Origin: CAYMPH01 sp964529415
Lineage (GTDB): Bacteria; Spirochaetota; UBA4802; UBA5550
Reading direction: 5' to 3'
NCBI GenBank assembly: GCA_964529415.1
Contig: CAZGWD010000004.1
Location: 1 to 64,000, forward strand
Length of the DNA: 64,000 nt
Below, piece by piece: positions 54,261 through 61,440 of the stretch (its first letter is position 1; every line of letters begins with the position of its first letter). A model generated the notes under the pieces. The model was not told where the DNA came from, did no database searches, and worked only from the letters and a program-made list of their open reading frames with translations. Position numbers and translations under genes: made by a program.

Positions 54261-55547
54261 TTATTTGTCAAGTTCCCTTTCAGCAGTAATTGCAGCAATT
54301 GTCCCGTCAGATACTGATGTTGTTATCTGCCTGTATGGCTTGTTAATGATATCACCCGCTGCAAATATTCCAGGCAAACTGGTTTTCATAAATTGATCAG
54401 CTATTATATAACCCTGCTCATCAGTTTTCAGCTTTCCATTAAACAGTCCGGTATTTGGCTTCATACCTGCAAAAATAAAAACTCCATCTGCTGCAATATC
54501 CCGCCTTGAGCTGTTTTTTAAATTTTCTATTTCAATCATCATTGATCCGTCACTTTGTTTTTTAAATATGCGGGGTTCGTGCTCAAATATGAAGTCAATT
54601 TTATTATTTGAAAATGCCTTTTCCTGAGCTTCTTTATTTGCCTGAAGTCTGTCAAATTGATGAATTATAGTAACTCTACTTGCAAATTTAGTAATAAAGA
54701 GGGATTCTTCAACAGCAGAATTTCCACCACCGATTACTGCAACATGCTTATCTCCATAATATTTCGCATCGCAGGTTGCACAGTAGGAAATTCCTCTTCC
54801 TTTATATTCTTTTTCACCTGTAATCCGAAGCTCCCTTGGAGTTGATCCTGTTGCGATAATTATTTTTTTTGCTTTAATAGTCTCATATCCGTCAACAAGT
54901 ATGTGCTTATTGTCCAGATCAACATCAGATACATCAACTGCTGACCTGAATATAACACCAGCATCTTTCGCCTGCTCATTCATATAATGTGTTAGCATGA
55001 AACCCTCAACAGGTTTGATAAAACCGGGATAATTCGATACCATATGTGTTGCAGCAACCTGGCCTCCAGGGAGAGCTGTATCAACAAGTATTGTATTAAG
55101 TTTAGCCTGAGCAGAATAAATTCCTGCTGTTAATCCTGCAGGTCCTCCTCCGAGAATCAATATATCACATTGAGTAAAAACAGGTTTAATCCCGCTTTTT
55201 AAGCTGGCTGATTTTTCTTTCGTAAGCATCGATTCAAATCCTGCGACCAGCTCGCTCCGTTTTATGCCGCCCGATAACCTTTCGCCTGTTTCTTTTCCTT
55301 TATTGAAAAAAATTACTGTAGGTGAGGATGTCACGCCAAGTTTTTCAGCAAGAGCCCTGTTCTCCTGGCGGAATATTTTTAAAAATTTAATATCATCACC
55401 GTAAATTTCGCTTAAAGGCTCAAACTTGGCAGCAAGCGCTTCACATGGAGGGCAATCGGTTGAATAAAAATCCAGTGCTACCGCGTTTCCTTTTAGAACT
55501 TCTTCCTCAAATTCAGCGGATGAAATGTATTTAATTTTATCATTCAT
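54261..55547 (-). CDS. Thioredoxin-thioredoxin reductase fusion
   Basis: A 428-residue fusion. Residues 1-110 are a thioredoxin fold with active site CPPC (Cys32, Cys35) in place of CGPC. Residues 125-428 are an NADPH thioredoxin reductase: FAD motif LGGGPAGLTAGIYSAQA, redox CATC (near 256-259), NADPH motif GGGNSAVEES, and the end motif GIFAAGDI. The order Trx then TrxR is the reverse of the mycobacterial TrxR-Trx fusion. It overlaps the radical SAM gene by 4 bp and ends the operon. It may supply electrons to the methyltransferase or radical SAM enzyme, or keep the Cys-rich peptide reduced. Confidence 0.92.
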   Translation of the reverse strand: MNDKIKYISSAEFEEEVLKGNAVALDFYSTDCPPCEALAAKFEPLSEIYGDDIKFLKIFRQENRALAEKLGVTSSPTVIFFNKGKETGERLSGGIKRSELVAGFESMLTKEKSASLKSGIKPVFTQCDILILGGGPAGLTAGIYSAQAKLNTILVDTALPGGQVAATHMVSNYPGFIKPVEGFMLTHYMNEQAKDAGVIFRSAVDVSDVDLDNKHILVDGYETIKAKKIIIATGSTPRELRITGEKEYKGRGISYCATCDAKYYGDKHVAVIGGGNSAVEESLFITKFASRVTIIHQFDRLQANKEAQEKAFSNNKIDFIFEHEPRIFKKQSDGSMMIEIENLKNSSRRDIAADGVFIFAGMKPNTGLFNGKLKTDEQGYIIADQFMKTSLPGIFAAGDIINKPYRQITTSVSDGTIAAITAERELDK

Positions 55548-56860
55548 ATATTTTCTCCTTTATTGAAATATAATGACAAACCCATCTCCAGCAGCTGTTT
55601 TACAGGTCTACAGTCAGATGAAAGTATTTTCCCGGTATTATTCTTTGCAACAGATCCGCATCCTCCTCCGCATAAAAGCTGCGATGAACAATCGCTGCAA
55701 CCGGGTATGCTTGTCACATCACGTTCCTGCCATGTTTTAATAATATCATCTTTTAAACTTATTTCAGGATAGAATGTCCCGAGTTCTTCACCTGCCTTGC
55801 CGACTGTAGCTGTGCATGAATAGATTTTTCCGGTATAATCAAAAGCCCATTCGGTTTTACATGCCGGGCATGAATCAAATAAAGGACCCGGCAGCTCGCC
55901 GTTATCGAAAAGAAATTTTGAAATCGAAAAAAGCGGTTTATTAAATTCAAGAATATAAGGATGATCTTTTATCAGTTCATACAGTTTTTCGTATAATTCC
56001 GCCCGTTCAAAAAGTCTTTTGTTATTAGCCATGCAGTGATGCAGTTCATAATTCCGGCCAATCTGTGTTTTAAACTGGGGATTTTCTGTCCAGGCTTTTG
56101 ATATAGCAAAAGAAGCAAGCTCCGGCAGATTGTGTACATTATCTTTGTCTATGACCATTCTGAGGTTTATTGGAAATCCTTTTTTCAGAGATTCATCTAT
56201 TCCTGCAACTATCCGGTTGAATGTTTCTCCTTTATTCTTCATATAGCGCCGTGCATCATGCACATCCCTTGTTCCATCCAGGGTAACCTGAATCTCACGT
56301 ATATTTCCCGGAGACAGAATGTCCATATAATCAATAAGATTGTAACCGTTGGTAACCAGTGCAATATCAATTTTTTTCTCAGCAGCTTTCCGGATGAACA
56401 TCCTGAGTTCATTGCGGTGTTTATCCCCTGGAAGAAGCGGTTCACCGCCGAATATTGTAATGTATTTTTTTCTTCCGCTGAATTCTCGATCAACATAATC
56501 AAAAAAAGCATTTACAGTCTCTTCAGCAAGATCCGCCTTTTCGGGCGCATACTCATCCTGATAGCAGTAAGAGCACGCGAAGTTGCATTCATATCGCGGC
56601 ACAAAAAAAATCTGTATTTCGGAATTCTCCCTCTCTTCTAAAAAATCAATATACGCAAGTTTATAAATTCTTGCTTCTTCAATTTCATCAGAGAGATAAC
56701 CTTTTGTTTTATATTCATCAATATCTGAATATTTTCCTGTTTTTATTTCCAGGGCTTTTTCAGGAGAAATAATATCAGCATTCCCTGATAATGGATTGAG
56801 TAAATAATATTTTTCTGAATCCGCCAGTTTTCCGGATATATTATGTTTTGAAAAATTCAT
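55544..56860 (-). CDS. Radical SAM/SPASM peptide maturase
   Basis: A 438-residue enzyme. An N-terminal region (1-85) resembles the leader-binding part of peptide maturases. The radical SAM cluster motif is CNFACSYC (Cys92, 96, 99), and GGEP follows. The C-terminal SPASM region (about 330-425) has many Cys: SCPACKTEW, IYSCTA, GCSDCSSQLLCGGGC, SSDC. Such enzymes usually install thioether or C-C bonds in a small peptide, here probably the 31-residue Cys-rich peptide encoded just upstream. Its start ATG is 74 bp past the peptide stop, after a hairpin, with only a weak ribosome site. This suggests that the enzyme is made at lower level than the peptide. Confidence 0.9.
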   Translation of the reverse strand: MNFSKHNISGKLADSEKYYLLNPLSGNADIISPEKALEIKTGKYSDIDEYKTKGYLSDEIEEARIYKLAYIDFLEERENSEIQIFFVPRYECNFACSYCYQDEYAPEKADLAEETVNAFFDYVDREFSGRKKYITIFGGEPLLPGDKHRNELRMFIRKAAEKKIDIALVTNGYNLIDYMDILSPGNIREIQVTLDGTRDVHDARRYMKNKGETFNRIVAGIDESLKKGFPINLRMVIDKDNVHNLPELASFAISKAWTENPQFKTQIGRNYELHHCMANNKRLFERAELYEKLYELIKDHPYILEFNKPLFSISKFLFDNGELPGPLFDSCPACKTEWAFDYTGKIYSCTATVGKAGEELGTFYPEISLKDDIIKTWQERDVTSIPGCSDCSSQLLCGGGCGSVAKNNTGKILSSDCRPVKQLLEMGLSLYFNKGENI

Positions 56861-56890
56861 TTTATTTTCATTTCAGATGTTTAAATTTTT

Positions 56891-56935
56891 ATATTCAGGG
56901 GATACCGGATTAATAAGCCGGCATCCCCTGAATAT
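56891..56935 (-). promoter_or_regulatory. 18-bp hairpin between peptide gene and maturase
   Basis: In the minus-strand RNA, 18 bases at 56918-56935 pair with 56891-56908 around a 9-nt loop, with one G-U pair. The core is CAGGGGATGCCGG with its partner. No T run follows the stem, so it is more likely an attenuator, processing site or 3' stabiliser for the peptide mRNA than a full terminator. One arm touches the last base of the peptide stop codon. Confidence 0.8.
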
Positions 56936-57030
56936 CAATCGTGGCACCCTGCAACGATTGTTGAAATTTTTGCACAGCACTGTGCAACTCTGGAATCTGA
57001 TGATTCCTTTTTTTTAATCAGACTGTTCAT
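56935..57030 (-). CDS. 31-residue Cys-rich candidate RiPP precursor peptide
   Basis: A short open frame of 31 codons plus TGA. It has a strong ribosome site (AAGGAG, 8 bases before ATG) that overlaps the end of the methyltransferase gene. The first half is a Lys/Ser/Glu-rich leader-like part (MNSLIKKKESSDSRV). The second half has Cys18, Cys19 and Cys29 (AQCC, then AGCHD at the end) and small hydrophobic residues between. Its position, 12 bp after the methyltransferase and directly before a radical SAM/SPASM gene with a hairpin between, is the usual layout of a modified-peptide locus. It could instead be a small metal-binding peptide. I know no family for it. Confidence 0.72.
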   Translation of the reverse strand: MNSLIKKKESSDSRVAQCCAKISTIVAGCHD

Positions 57031-57042
57031 CTATTGAACTCC

Positions 57043-57708
57043 TTATATATTTTCAGGAAGAATTACCCTTTTATAACCCTTGATGGTCCAGCTTGCAACT
57101 TTAATCATCCCTTTGGTATAAGGATCAGACTCTTCAATTATGCTGATATCAGCGAATCCCGCTTTTTCAAGAGATTCAAGATACTCATGTCTTGTTACCG
57201 ATCCGGCCCAGCATTCTGCAACTGCCTGGGGATCATTTCTGTATTCATCCGGTACAGCAGATATAGAGTATATATCACTGACAATAAACCTCCCGCCGTT
57301 TTTCAGAATCCTGAATATGGTACTCCATACCTTATCTTTATCTGCTGCGTGATTTATTGTGCAGTTTGATAATACTACGTCTGCGATTTCATCTTCGAGT
57401 TTAATATCTTCAAGCTCTGACTTTATAATTGAGGCGTTTTTTACATTGAACTTTTTCAGCAGAGCATCAGCTTTTTCTATCATTCCTTCAGATATATCTA
57501 TGCCATATGCATATCCGCTCTCACCGGCCATATCAGCAAGTCTTATAACATCGTTTCCTTTTCCGCTGCCGAGATCAACACACACTTCACCTGATTTAAC
57601 ACCCGCATGATTTATTGCTCCTCCGCATGATAGACAGCATGAGGTTTTCGATAAAGAAGAGTAGCGCTCATTAATTGTCTGAAGCCGTATTGCCTGGTAT
57701 TCACCCAT
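57043..57708 (-). CDS. ArsM-like SAM-dependent methyltransferase
   Basis: A 221-residue class I methyltransferase. The SAM site is VDLGSGKGND. Three Cys regions match arsenite methyltransferases: an N-terminal CCLSCGG (24-30), SNCTINHAADKDKV, and AECWAGSVTRHEYL. The segment RNDPQAVAECWAGS is also ArsM-like. The protein is shorter than typical ArsM (about 280 or more residues), missing the usual C-terminal domain. It may methylate arsenic or another soft element, or the Cys-rich peptide. It lies 1 bp from the MarR-like gene and 12 bp from the peptide gene. Confidence 0.82.
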   Translation of the reverse strand: MGEYQAIRLQTINERYSSLSKTSCCLSCGGAINHAGVKSGEVCVDLGSGKGNDVIRLADMAGESGYAYGIDISEGMIEKADALLKKFNVKNASIIKSELEDIKLEDEIADVVLSNCTINHAADKDKVWSTIFRILKNGGRFIVSDIYSISAVPDEYRNDPQAVAECWAGSVTRHEYLESLEKAGFADISIIEESDPYTKGMIKVASWTIKGYKRVILPENI

Positions 57709-57709
57709 A

Positions 57710-58126
57710 TTATTTCTCCATTGCTTTTGTTAAAAAATGAAGCCCATTCTTAACAGTATTTAACTGATCGTCCTGAAGTTGGGATTTTATATTTTTTTCG
57801 CATTGATTTTTAAGTTTCATTAATGATTTATGCTTTTTTTCACCTTCTTTGCTGAGGGACAGGTTGATAAATCTTCTGTCAACCTTTACTTCCGAGCGGA
57901 TAAGAAGTTCTTTCCCTATCATATGATCTACAATTCTGCTTACCCTCGAAGGTGAGAGCCTGTTCCGTTCAGCAAGCTCATTACTGGTTAACATTTCTCC
58001 AGGTTTAATTGACAATAAAATAAAAGATTCAGGCCGTGATAAATTTTCTTCCTTTAGCGTATCTTCGTTTAAACTGTAGCATAAATCGCTTAAATGTAAA
58101 ATGGTTTCAATTATATTGATTTCCAC
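57710..58126 (-). CDS. MarR-family transcriptional regulator
   Basis: About 138 residues. The winged helix covers roughly residues 30-105: SFILLSIKPGEMLTSNELAE, SPSRVSRIVDHMIGKELL, then the wing DRRFINLSLSKEG. I chose the GTG at 58126 because AAAGGA lies eight bases upstream; the frame is open further up to 58192, but that adds residues outside the family and would cover the promoter. It is the first gene of the peptide operon and probably controls it and the divergent operon through the inverted repeats between them. The inducer may be a thiol-reactive or metalloid compound. Confidence 0.85.
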   Translation of the reverse strand: MEINIIETILHLSDLCYSLNEDTLKEENLSRPESFILLSIKPGEMLTSNELAERNRLSPSRVSRIVDHMIGKELLIRSEVKVDRRFINLSLSKEGEKKHKSLMKLKNQCEKNIKSQLQDDQLNTVKNGLHFLTKAMEK

Positions 58127-58148
58127 ACATATTTTCCTTTGGCAATAA

Positions 58149-58161
58149 TTGTTATTAACAA
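58149..58161. promoter_or_regulatory. Inverted repeat TTGTTA-T-TAACAA near the MarR operon start
   Basis: A perfect 6+1+6 palindrome adjoins the downstream side of the minus-strand -10 box (58160-58166). A repressor bound here would block transcription of the MarR-led operon. Autoregulation is inferred. Confidence 0.5.
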
Positions 58162-58188
58162 ATATAATTATCGTATCAGGAAAGTCAA
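58160..58188 (-). promoter_or_regulatory. Promoter of the MarR-methyltransferase-peptide-rSAM operon
   Basis: On the minus strand, TTGACT (58188-58183) is followed by a 16- or 17-bp spacer and TATATT or ATATTT (ending 58161 or 58160). It is about 35 bp upstream of the GTG start. Confidence 0.6.
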
Positions 58189-58194
58189 GCAATA

Positions 58195-58214
58195 ATTTTA
58201 GAATTTAATAAAAT
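58195..58214. promoter_or_regulatory. ATTTTA-N8-TAAAAT box 1
   Basis: A 20-bp inverted repeat (spacer GAATTTAA) lies just upstream of the minus-strand -35 box. A second copy with another spacer lies at 58317-58336 over the divergent promoter. The shared arms and spacing suggest one regulator, possibly the MarR-like protein. Confidence 0.55.
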
Positions 58215-58292
58215 ACTACAATTATTTTCATTTTTCATTACATGAAAATTTACAAAGAATAATCTCATTTTTTAATTATTTCCTATAAACAC

Positions 58293-58321
58293 TTGACATA
58301 TATGAGATTATTTAGTATTTT
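58293..58321 (+). promoter_or_regulatory. Promoter of the membrane Fe-S / Cys-rich operon
   Basis: Perfect TTGACA (58293-58298), a 17-bp spacer, and TATTTT (58316-58321). The transcript would have a leader of about 120 bases before the ATG at 58451. The -10 box is covered by ATTTTA-N8-TAAAAT box 2. Confidence 0.7.
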
Positions 58322-58336
58322 AGATTAAACTAAAAT
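58317..58336. promoter_or_regulatory. ATTTTA-N8-TAAAAT box 2 (operator over the -10 box)
   Basis: A 20-bp inverted repeat with spacer GATTAAAC; the longer form TATTTTAG-ATTAAA-CTAAAATA is perfect over 8-bp arms. It overlaps the -10 box and start point of the plus-strand promoter, the classic position for repression. Confidence 0.6.
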
Positions 58337-58450
58337 ATATATTGATTTAATTTTCATACAGGTACTTCCGACAAAAAAATACATCCTAAGCAGGATGGAA
58401 TTATACTAATTCTGCTATGTTTAAAGTAATAATATTTCAGGATAAAAACA

Positions 58451-58930
58451 ATGGATAAAAAAACTTCCTTGAAAGGTTTAACTTTTCTGGGTATAACATT
58501 TTTTTTAATGTGCGCACTTAAACTATGGTTTACAATTTTTTTGCTTTTCACTGCTGCACTGCTGATAACATTACTTTCAGGTAAAGCGAACTATTGTCAT
58601 TCGTATTGCCCTATAGGTACTATACAGAACAGGATGCATAAAAAAAACAAATTCACTGTTCCATCGGTATTATTTACCAGGGGATTCAAAATTTTTACAA
58701 TAACGCTTTTCTGGATTCTCATGGCCGGTATACTCATCTTTTCCAGCGGTAATTTCCCTGTACTGTGGCTTTATTTCCTGCAGCTTATGCTTTCAATGCT
58801 GTTTCTTGCAATCGTGACGCAAACATTTTTCGGTAAAAGGTATTTCTGTAAAAATTTGTGCCCATTGAGGATCCCGGTACTTGTACCTGTAATGAAAACA
58901 AGGAACAGAATTGCACGCTATTTCAGATGA
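58451..58930 (+). CDS. Small membrane Fe-S protein (NapH/CcoG-like fragment)
   Basis: A 159-residue membrane protein with about four helices. Two CxxxCP motifs are present: CHSYCPIG (Cys49, Cys53) and CKNLCPL (near 138-142), as in NapH and related membrane electron-transfer proteins. The usual cytoplasmic ferredoxin domain is absent. A good AGGA site precedes the ATG. Its stop codon overlaps the start of a 54-residue Cys-rich protein as ATGA. It may pass electrons across the membrane for the neighbouring redox operon; that is inference. Confidence 0.78.
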   Translation: MDKKTSLKGLTFLGITFFLMCALKLWFTIFLLFTAALLITLLSGKANYCHSYCPIGTIQNRMHKKNKFTVPSVLFTRGFKIFTITLFWILMAGILIFSSGNFPVLWLYFLQLMLSMLFLAIVTQTFFGKRYFCKNLCPLRIPVLVPVMKTRNRIARYFR

Positions 58931-59091
58931 CTAATGGATGTCCCATTTCTCACAGCGGGAAAATCCTCCTGAAAAATTATACACATTCTTGTATTCCCCA
59001 TTATGACTTATGCCCGCTGCACAGACCAGTTACACAAGACAACCACTGCAGCTGGTGCAGTTCATTTTTCCCTTCTGATAAAAATAAATAA
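58927..59091 (+). CDS. 54-residue Cys-rich protein, coupled to the membrane Fe-S protein
   Basis: The ATG at 58927 overlaps the preceding stop (ATGA), so translation is coupled. The 54 residues contain five Cys (5, 22, 29, 41, 44) and several His, including HYDLCPLH and HCSWC. It may complete an Fe-S or zinc site together with the membrane protein. A frame open further upstream (58858) lies within the Fe-S gene and is less likely. I know no family. Confidence 0.6.
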   Translation: MTNGCPISHSGKILLKNYTHSCIPHYDLCPLHRPVTQDNHCSWCSSFFPSDKNK

Positions 59092-59119
59092 AGCAGCTGT
59101 TATGCTGCTTTATTTATTT
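59082..59119. terminator. Bidirectional intrinsic terminator
   Basis: A perfect 16-bp stem (arms 59082-59097 and 59104-59119; core AAAGCAGC / GCTGCTTT) with a 6-nt loop. T-rich on one side and A-rich on the other, it can end both the plus-strand Cys-rich operon and the minus-strand 49-residue gene. Confidence 0.88.
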
Positions 59120-59150
59120 TATAAATTTCCATGTATCTTATTATAAAAAA

Positions 59151-59300
59151 TTATTTTGAAAGTTTTTTCAGCAATTCTTCCAAAGCAATGCAGTCTGTAC
59201 ATCCATCTTTTGCTCCGCCTTTGTGGCAGGTCGCTATGCAATGATTAATCGATTTCTGTATAAGTTCGATTTCTTTATCTGATAATGTTAAATCAGCCAT
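59151..59300 (-). CDS. 49-residue Cys-rich small protein
   Basis: An open frame of 49 codons with an excellent ribosome site (AAGGAGG) and a near-consensus promoter upstream. The order is an acidic helix (LSDKEIELIQKS), then HCIATCHKGG, DGCTDC, then a helix (IALEELLKKLSK). The Cx3CH...CxxC pattern suits a metal or Fe-S site, or a disulfide pair. It converges on the Cys-rich operon and shares its terminator. The gene is probably highly expressed. I know no family. Confidence 0.75.
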   Translation of the reverse strand: MADLTLSDKEIELIQKSINHCIATCHKGGAKDGCTDCIALEELLKKLSK

Positions 59301-59364
59301 TTTGAAAATCCTCCTTTTTATATTTTAATGAGTAGCTTTTCATATAATAATTAAATCCTTTTAC

Positions 59365-59392
59365 ATTATAAGTATAAATGTGCGTCTGTCAA
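59365..59392 (-). promoter_or_regulatory. Near-consensus promoter of the 49-residue Cys-rich gene
   Basis: On the minus strand: TTGACA, a 16-bp spacer, TATAAT. Both boxes are perfect. The transcript leader would be about 57 bases. Confidence 0.78.
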
Positions 59393-59473
59393 GAATTATA
59401 GATTATTTTCATGCAATACCTACTATATACTTATATCAATGGCATTATAAATATCAATTTTTTTAAAATTTTC

Positions 59474-59500
59474 ATTCTTGATAAATATTTTATCAAGAAT
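59474..59500. repeat. 27-bp palindrome ATTCTTGATAAA-TAT-TTTATCAAGAAT
   Basis: Perfect 12-bp arms around three bases, about 80 bp upstream of the 49-residue gene promoter. It may be a regulator site or a small hairpin. Confidence 0.55.
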
Positions 59501-59934
59501 TAATTATTTATTCTTTTAGTAAAAAAGAATCAGGAGTAAAAATTATTTTTCTTGGAAAATACTATTAATTTAAAATAGATTATGGAAGGTTGTTCTACTT
59601 AAGAATTACAGGAGAACATCATGAAGATATAATATGAAACAACAGGTCAGTTAGCTGAATAAGTTACAATTCATCAAAACATTTTCATTCAAATCGTAAA
59701 ATCATTTTACAAAGATGCAGCTGGATTTTTTCTGATTATCAGTATTATCCCAGCACAATTTTACTGCAGATTCCTGATGTGAAGACTGCAATATTCACGA
59801 ATTAGAATTTCTGCTCACGATTGCAGTAACGGCAGAAAAAACTTCATTAACAGCAATCTTTATCCAGCATGAACCCGCTATTAGCCCCGAGAAGAGAACT
59901 ATATAAGTATTTTAATTCTTTCAGTATTAATTAG
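59501..59934. other. Intergenic region, no gene seen
   Basis: About 430 bp without a convincing gene. A good AGGAGA site before an ATG at about 59622 leads to a stop after three codons, so it may be the decayed start of a former gene. Confidence 0.4.
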
Positions 59935-60447
59935 TTAATTTTTTTTCTCATAAAACTTTTCCACAATCAGGGATCCTGCTAAAAATATGATACCAATTAC
60001 AAAAAAAACAATACTAATAATTTTTAAAGTAAGTACTATACCTATAATTACATCTGACGATTTTATTCGTGATCGCTCAGGATTATCTCTATCCACTGAA
60101 ATGATAATAGTGTCACCCTCATTAACCTTATCCCAGAGCCGCTGTTCAACATGATTACTGCCGGTATATTCTTTAGCATCATAATTAAAGCTGTAGTTCA
60201 AAGAGTGTTCGTAATAATAGCCCTTTCCTTTATTTGATGTTTTTTTTGTTTTTATCTTTTTCATTACAACACCCTGGACAGCAGCGCCTTCATTAAGTAA
60301 TTTCTCATCAGAGATTTTTAAACTATAATAAAAAGAAAAAATAATTGCGGAAGCTATCAGCATGCATAAAGGAAAAGAAAAGAAAGAAAATATTCTCGAA
60401 CGAAGCGGCAATACATTAGCAGCCTCTCTTCCCGTTTTTATGTCCAT
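59935..60447 (-). CDS. DUF3592-type membrane protein
   Basis: A 170-residue protein with two membrane helices (about 22-45 and 133-160) around an extracytoplasmic beta domain. Marks of DUF3592 are the GAAVQGVVMKK strand, the YSFNYDAKEYTG segment, and GDTIIISVDRDNPERSRI. The function is unknown. It is a single-gene unit. Confidence 0.82.
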   Translation of the reverse strand: MDIKTGREAANVLPLRSRIFSFFSFPLCMLIASAIIFSFYYSLKISDEKLLNEGAAVQGVVMKKIKTKKTSNKGKGYYYEHSLNYSFNYDAKEYTGSNHVEQRLWDKVNEGDTIIISVDRDNPERSRIKSSDVIIGIVLTLKIISIVFFVIGIIFLAGSLIVEKFYEKKN

Positions 60448-60741
60448 GAATAATAATCCCTCATCTTGAATTTCAAAAAATTTCCTATACGCGCAGGCTA
60501 CAGATAAATCAAGTCCTCACTCGAAATCTCTCTTTATTGATCCATAAAATTCCCTGAAGATTGATGCCAAACATGGAAATAATATAAATTATGAACCCGC
60601 TATAATATGACTATTCAGGAGAATTAATATCTCTGATGAAACTGAAACATTAATTATTAATTACTCTATTTAAATTAGTCAATAACTTTCAATTGACAAA
60701 TTGAATTGGGGGATTTATAATATAAGCAGGAGGATTTAAAT

Positions 60742-61401
60742 ATGGTATCTATCTCAAGATTATTCATACTTGCATTTACAATTTTTTCTTCTGCAATTAT
60801 TATTTCCTTCAGCGGATGCAGTGAAAACAGTGAACAACTTAAATATAAAAATGAAATAAAACAAAAGGGTATGAATTTCACTACAGGTGATTTTTTCAAT
60901 CATATCAAACAGGGAAAAAGAGAAACAGTTGAGCTTTATATTAAAGCCGGCATGGATGTAAATAAAAAGCATCCCTCCAGGGCAGGCAACGATTTCAGCA
61001 ACAAGACTGCTCTCATGATTGCGAGCGATAAGGGCGACCTTGATATAGTAAAGATTCTCATATCTCATGGAGCGGATATCAATGAATCATACAAATCTTC
61101 CAGAGGCCCGCGTATGGAGGGACTAACACCCCTGATATATGCAGCAAACAGCGGCCGCGTTGCCGTTGTCCGGTATCTTGTTGAAAAAGGTGCAGATGTC
61201 AATGCCCGTACTTATCCTCACAACAGAACATCGCTTTTATATGCGTGCGATAACGGGCACACTGAAACAGCTGAATTGCTTATCAAAAACAAGGCCGATC
61301 TGAACATCATGGACGCAAATGGAAAAACTCCGCTTATGCTTGCTGATGAGAGAAAACTTACCCGGATATCTGCCATGCTGAGAAGCGCTGGAGCGAGGTA
61401 A
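60742..61401 (+). CDS. Ankyrin-repeat lipoprotein
   Basis: A 219-residue protein with a lipoprotein signal (lipobox SFSGC, Cys26) followed by about five ankyrin repeats, for example TALMIASDKGDLDIVKILI and TPLIYAANSGRVAVVRYLV. It is likely anchored to the inner or outer membrane facing the periplasm. Ankyrin repeats bind proteins; the partner is unknown. AGGAGG lies eight bases before the ATG. The gene at 61441 is convergent. Confidence 0.88.
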   Translation: MVSISRLFILAFTIFSSAIIISFSGCSENSEQLKYKNEIKQKGMNFTTGDFFNHIKQGKRETVELYIKAGMDVNKKHPSRAGNDFSNKTALMIASDKGDLDIVKILISHGADINESYKSSRGPRMEGLTPLIYAANSGRVAVVRYLVEKGADVNARTYPHNRTSLLYACDNGHTETAELLIKNKADLNIMDANGKTPLMLADERKLTRISAMLRSAGAR

Positions 61402-61440
61402 ACAGCTCCATCATATAGATCAATTTTCATTCAGTGTGAA

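Noticed and set aside
59615..59640. Small gene after the AGGAGA site
   Set aside because: The ATG there is followed by a stop after three codons.
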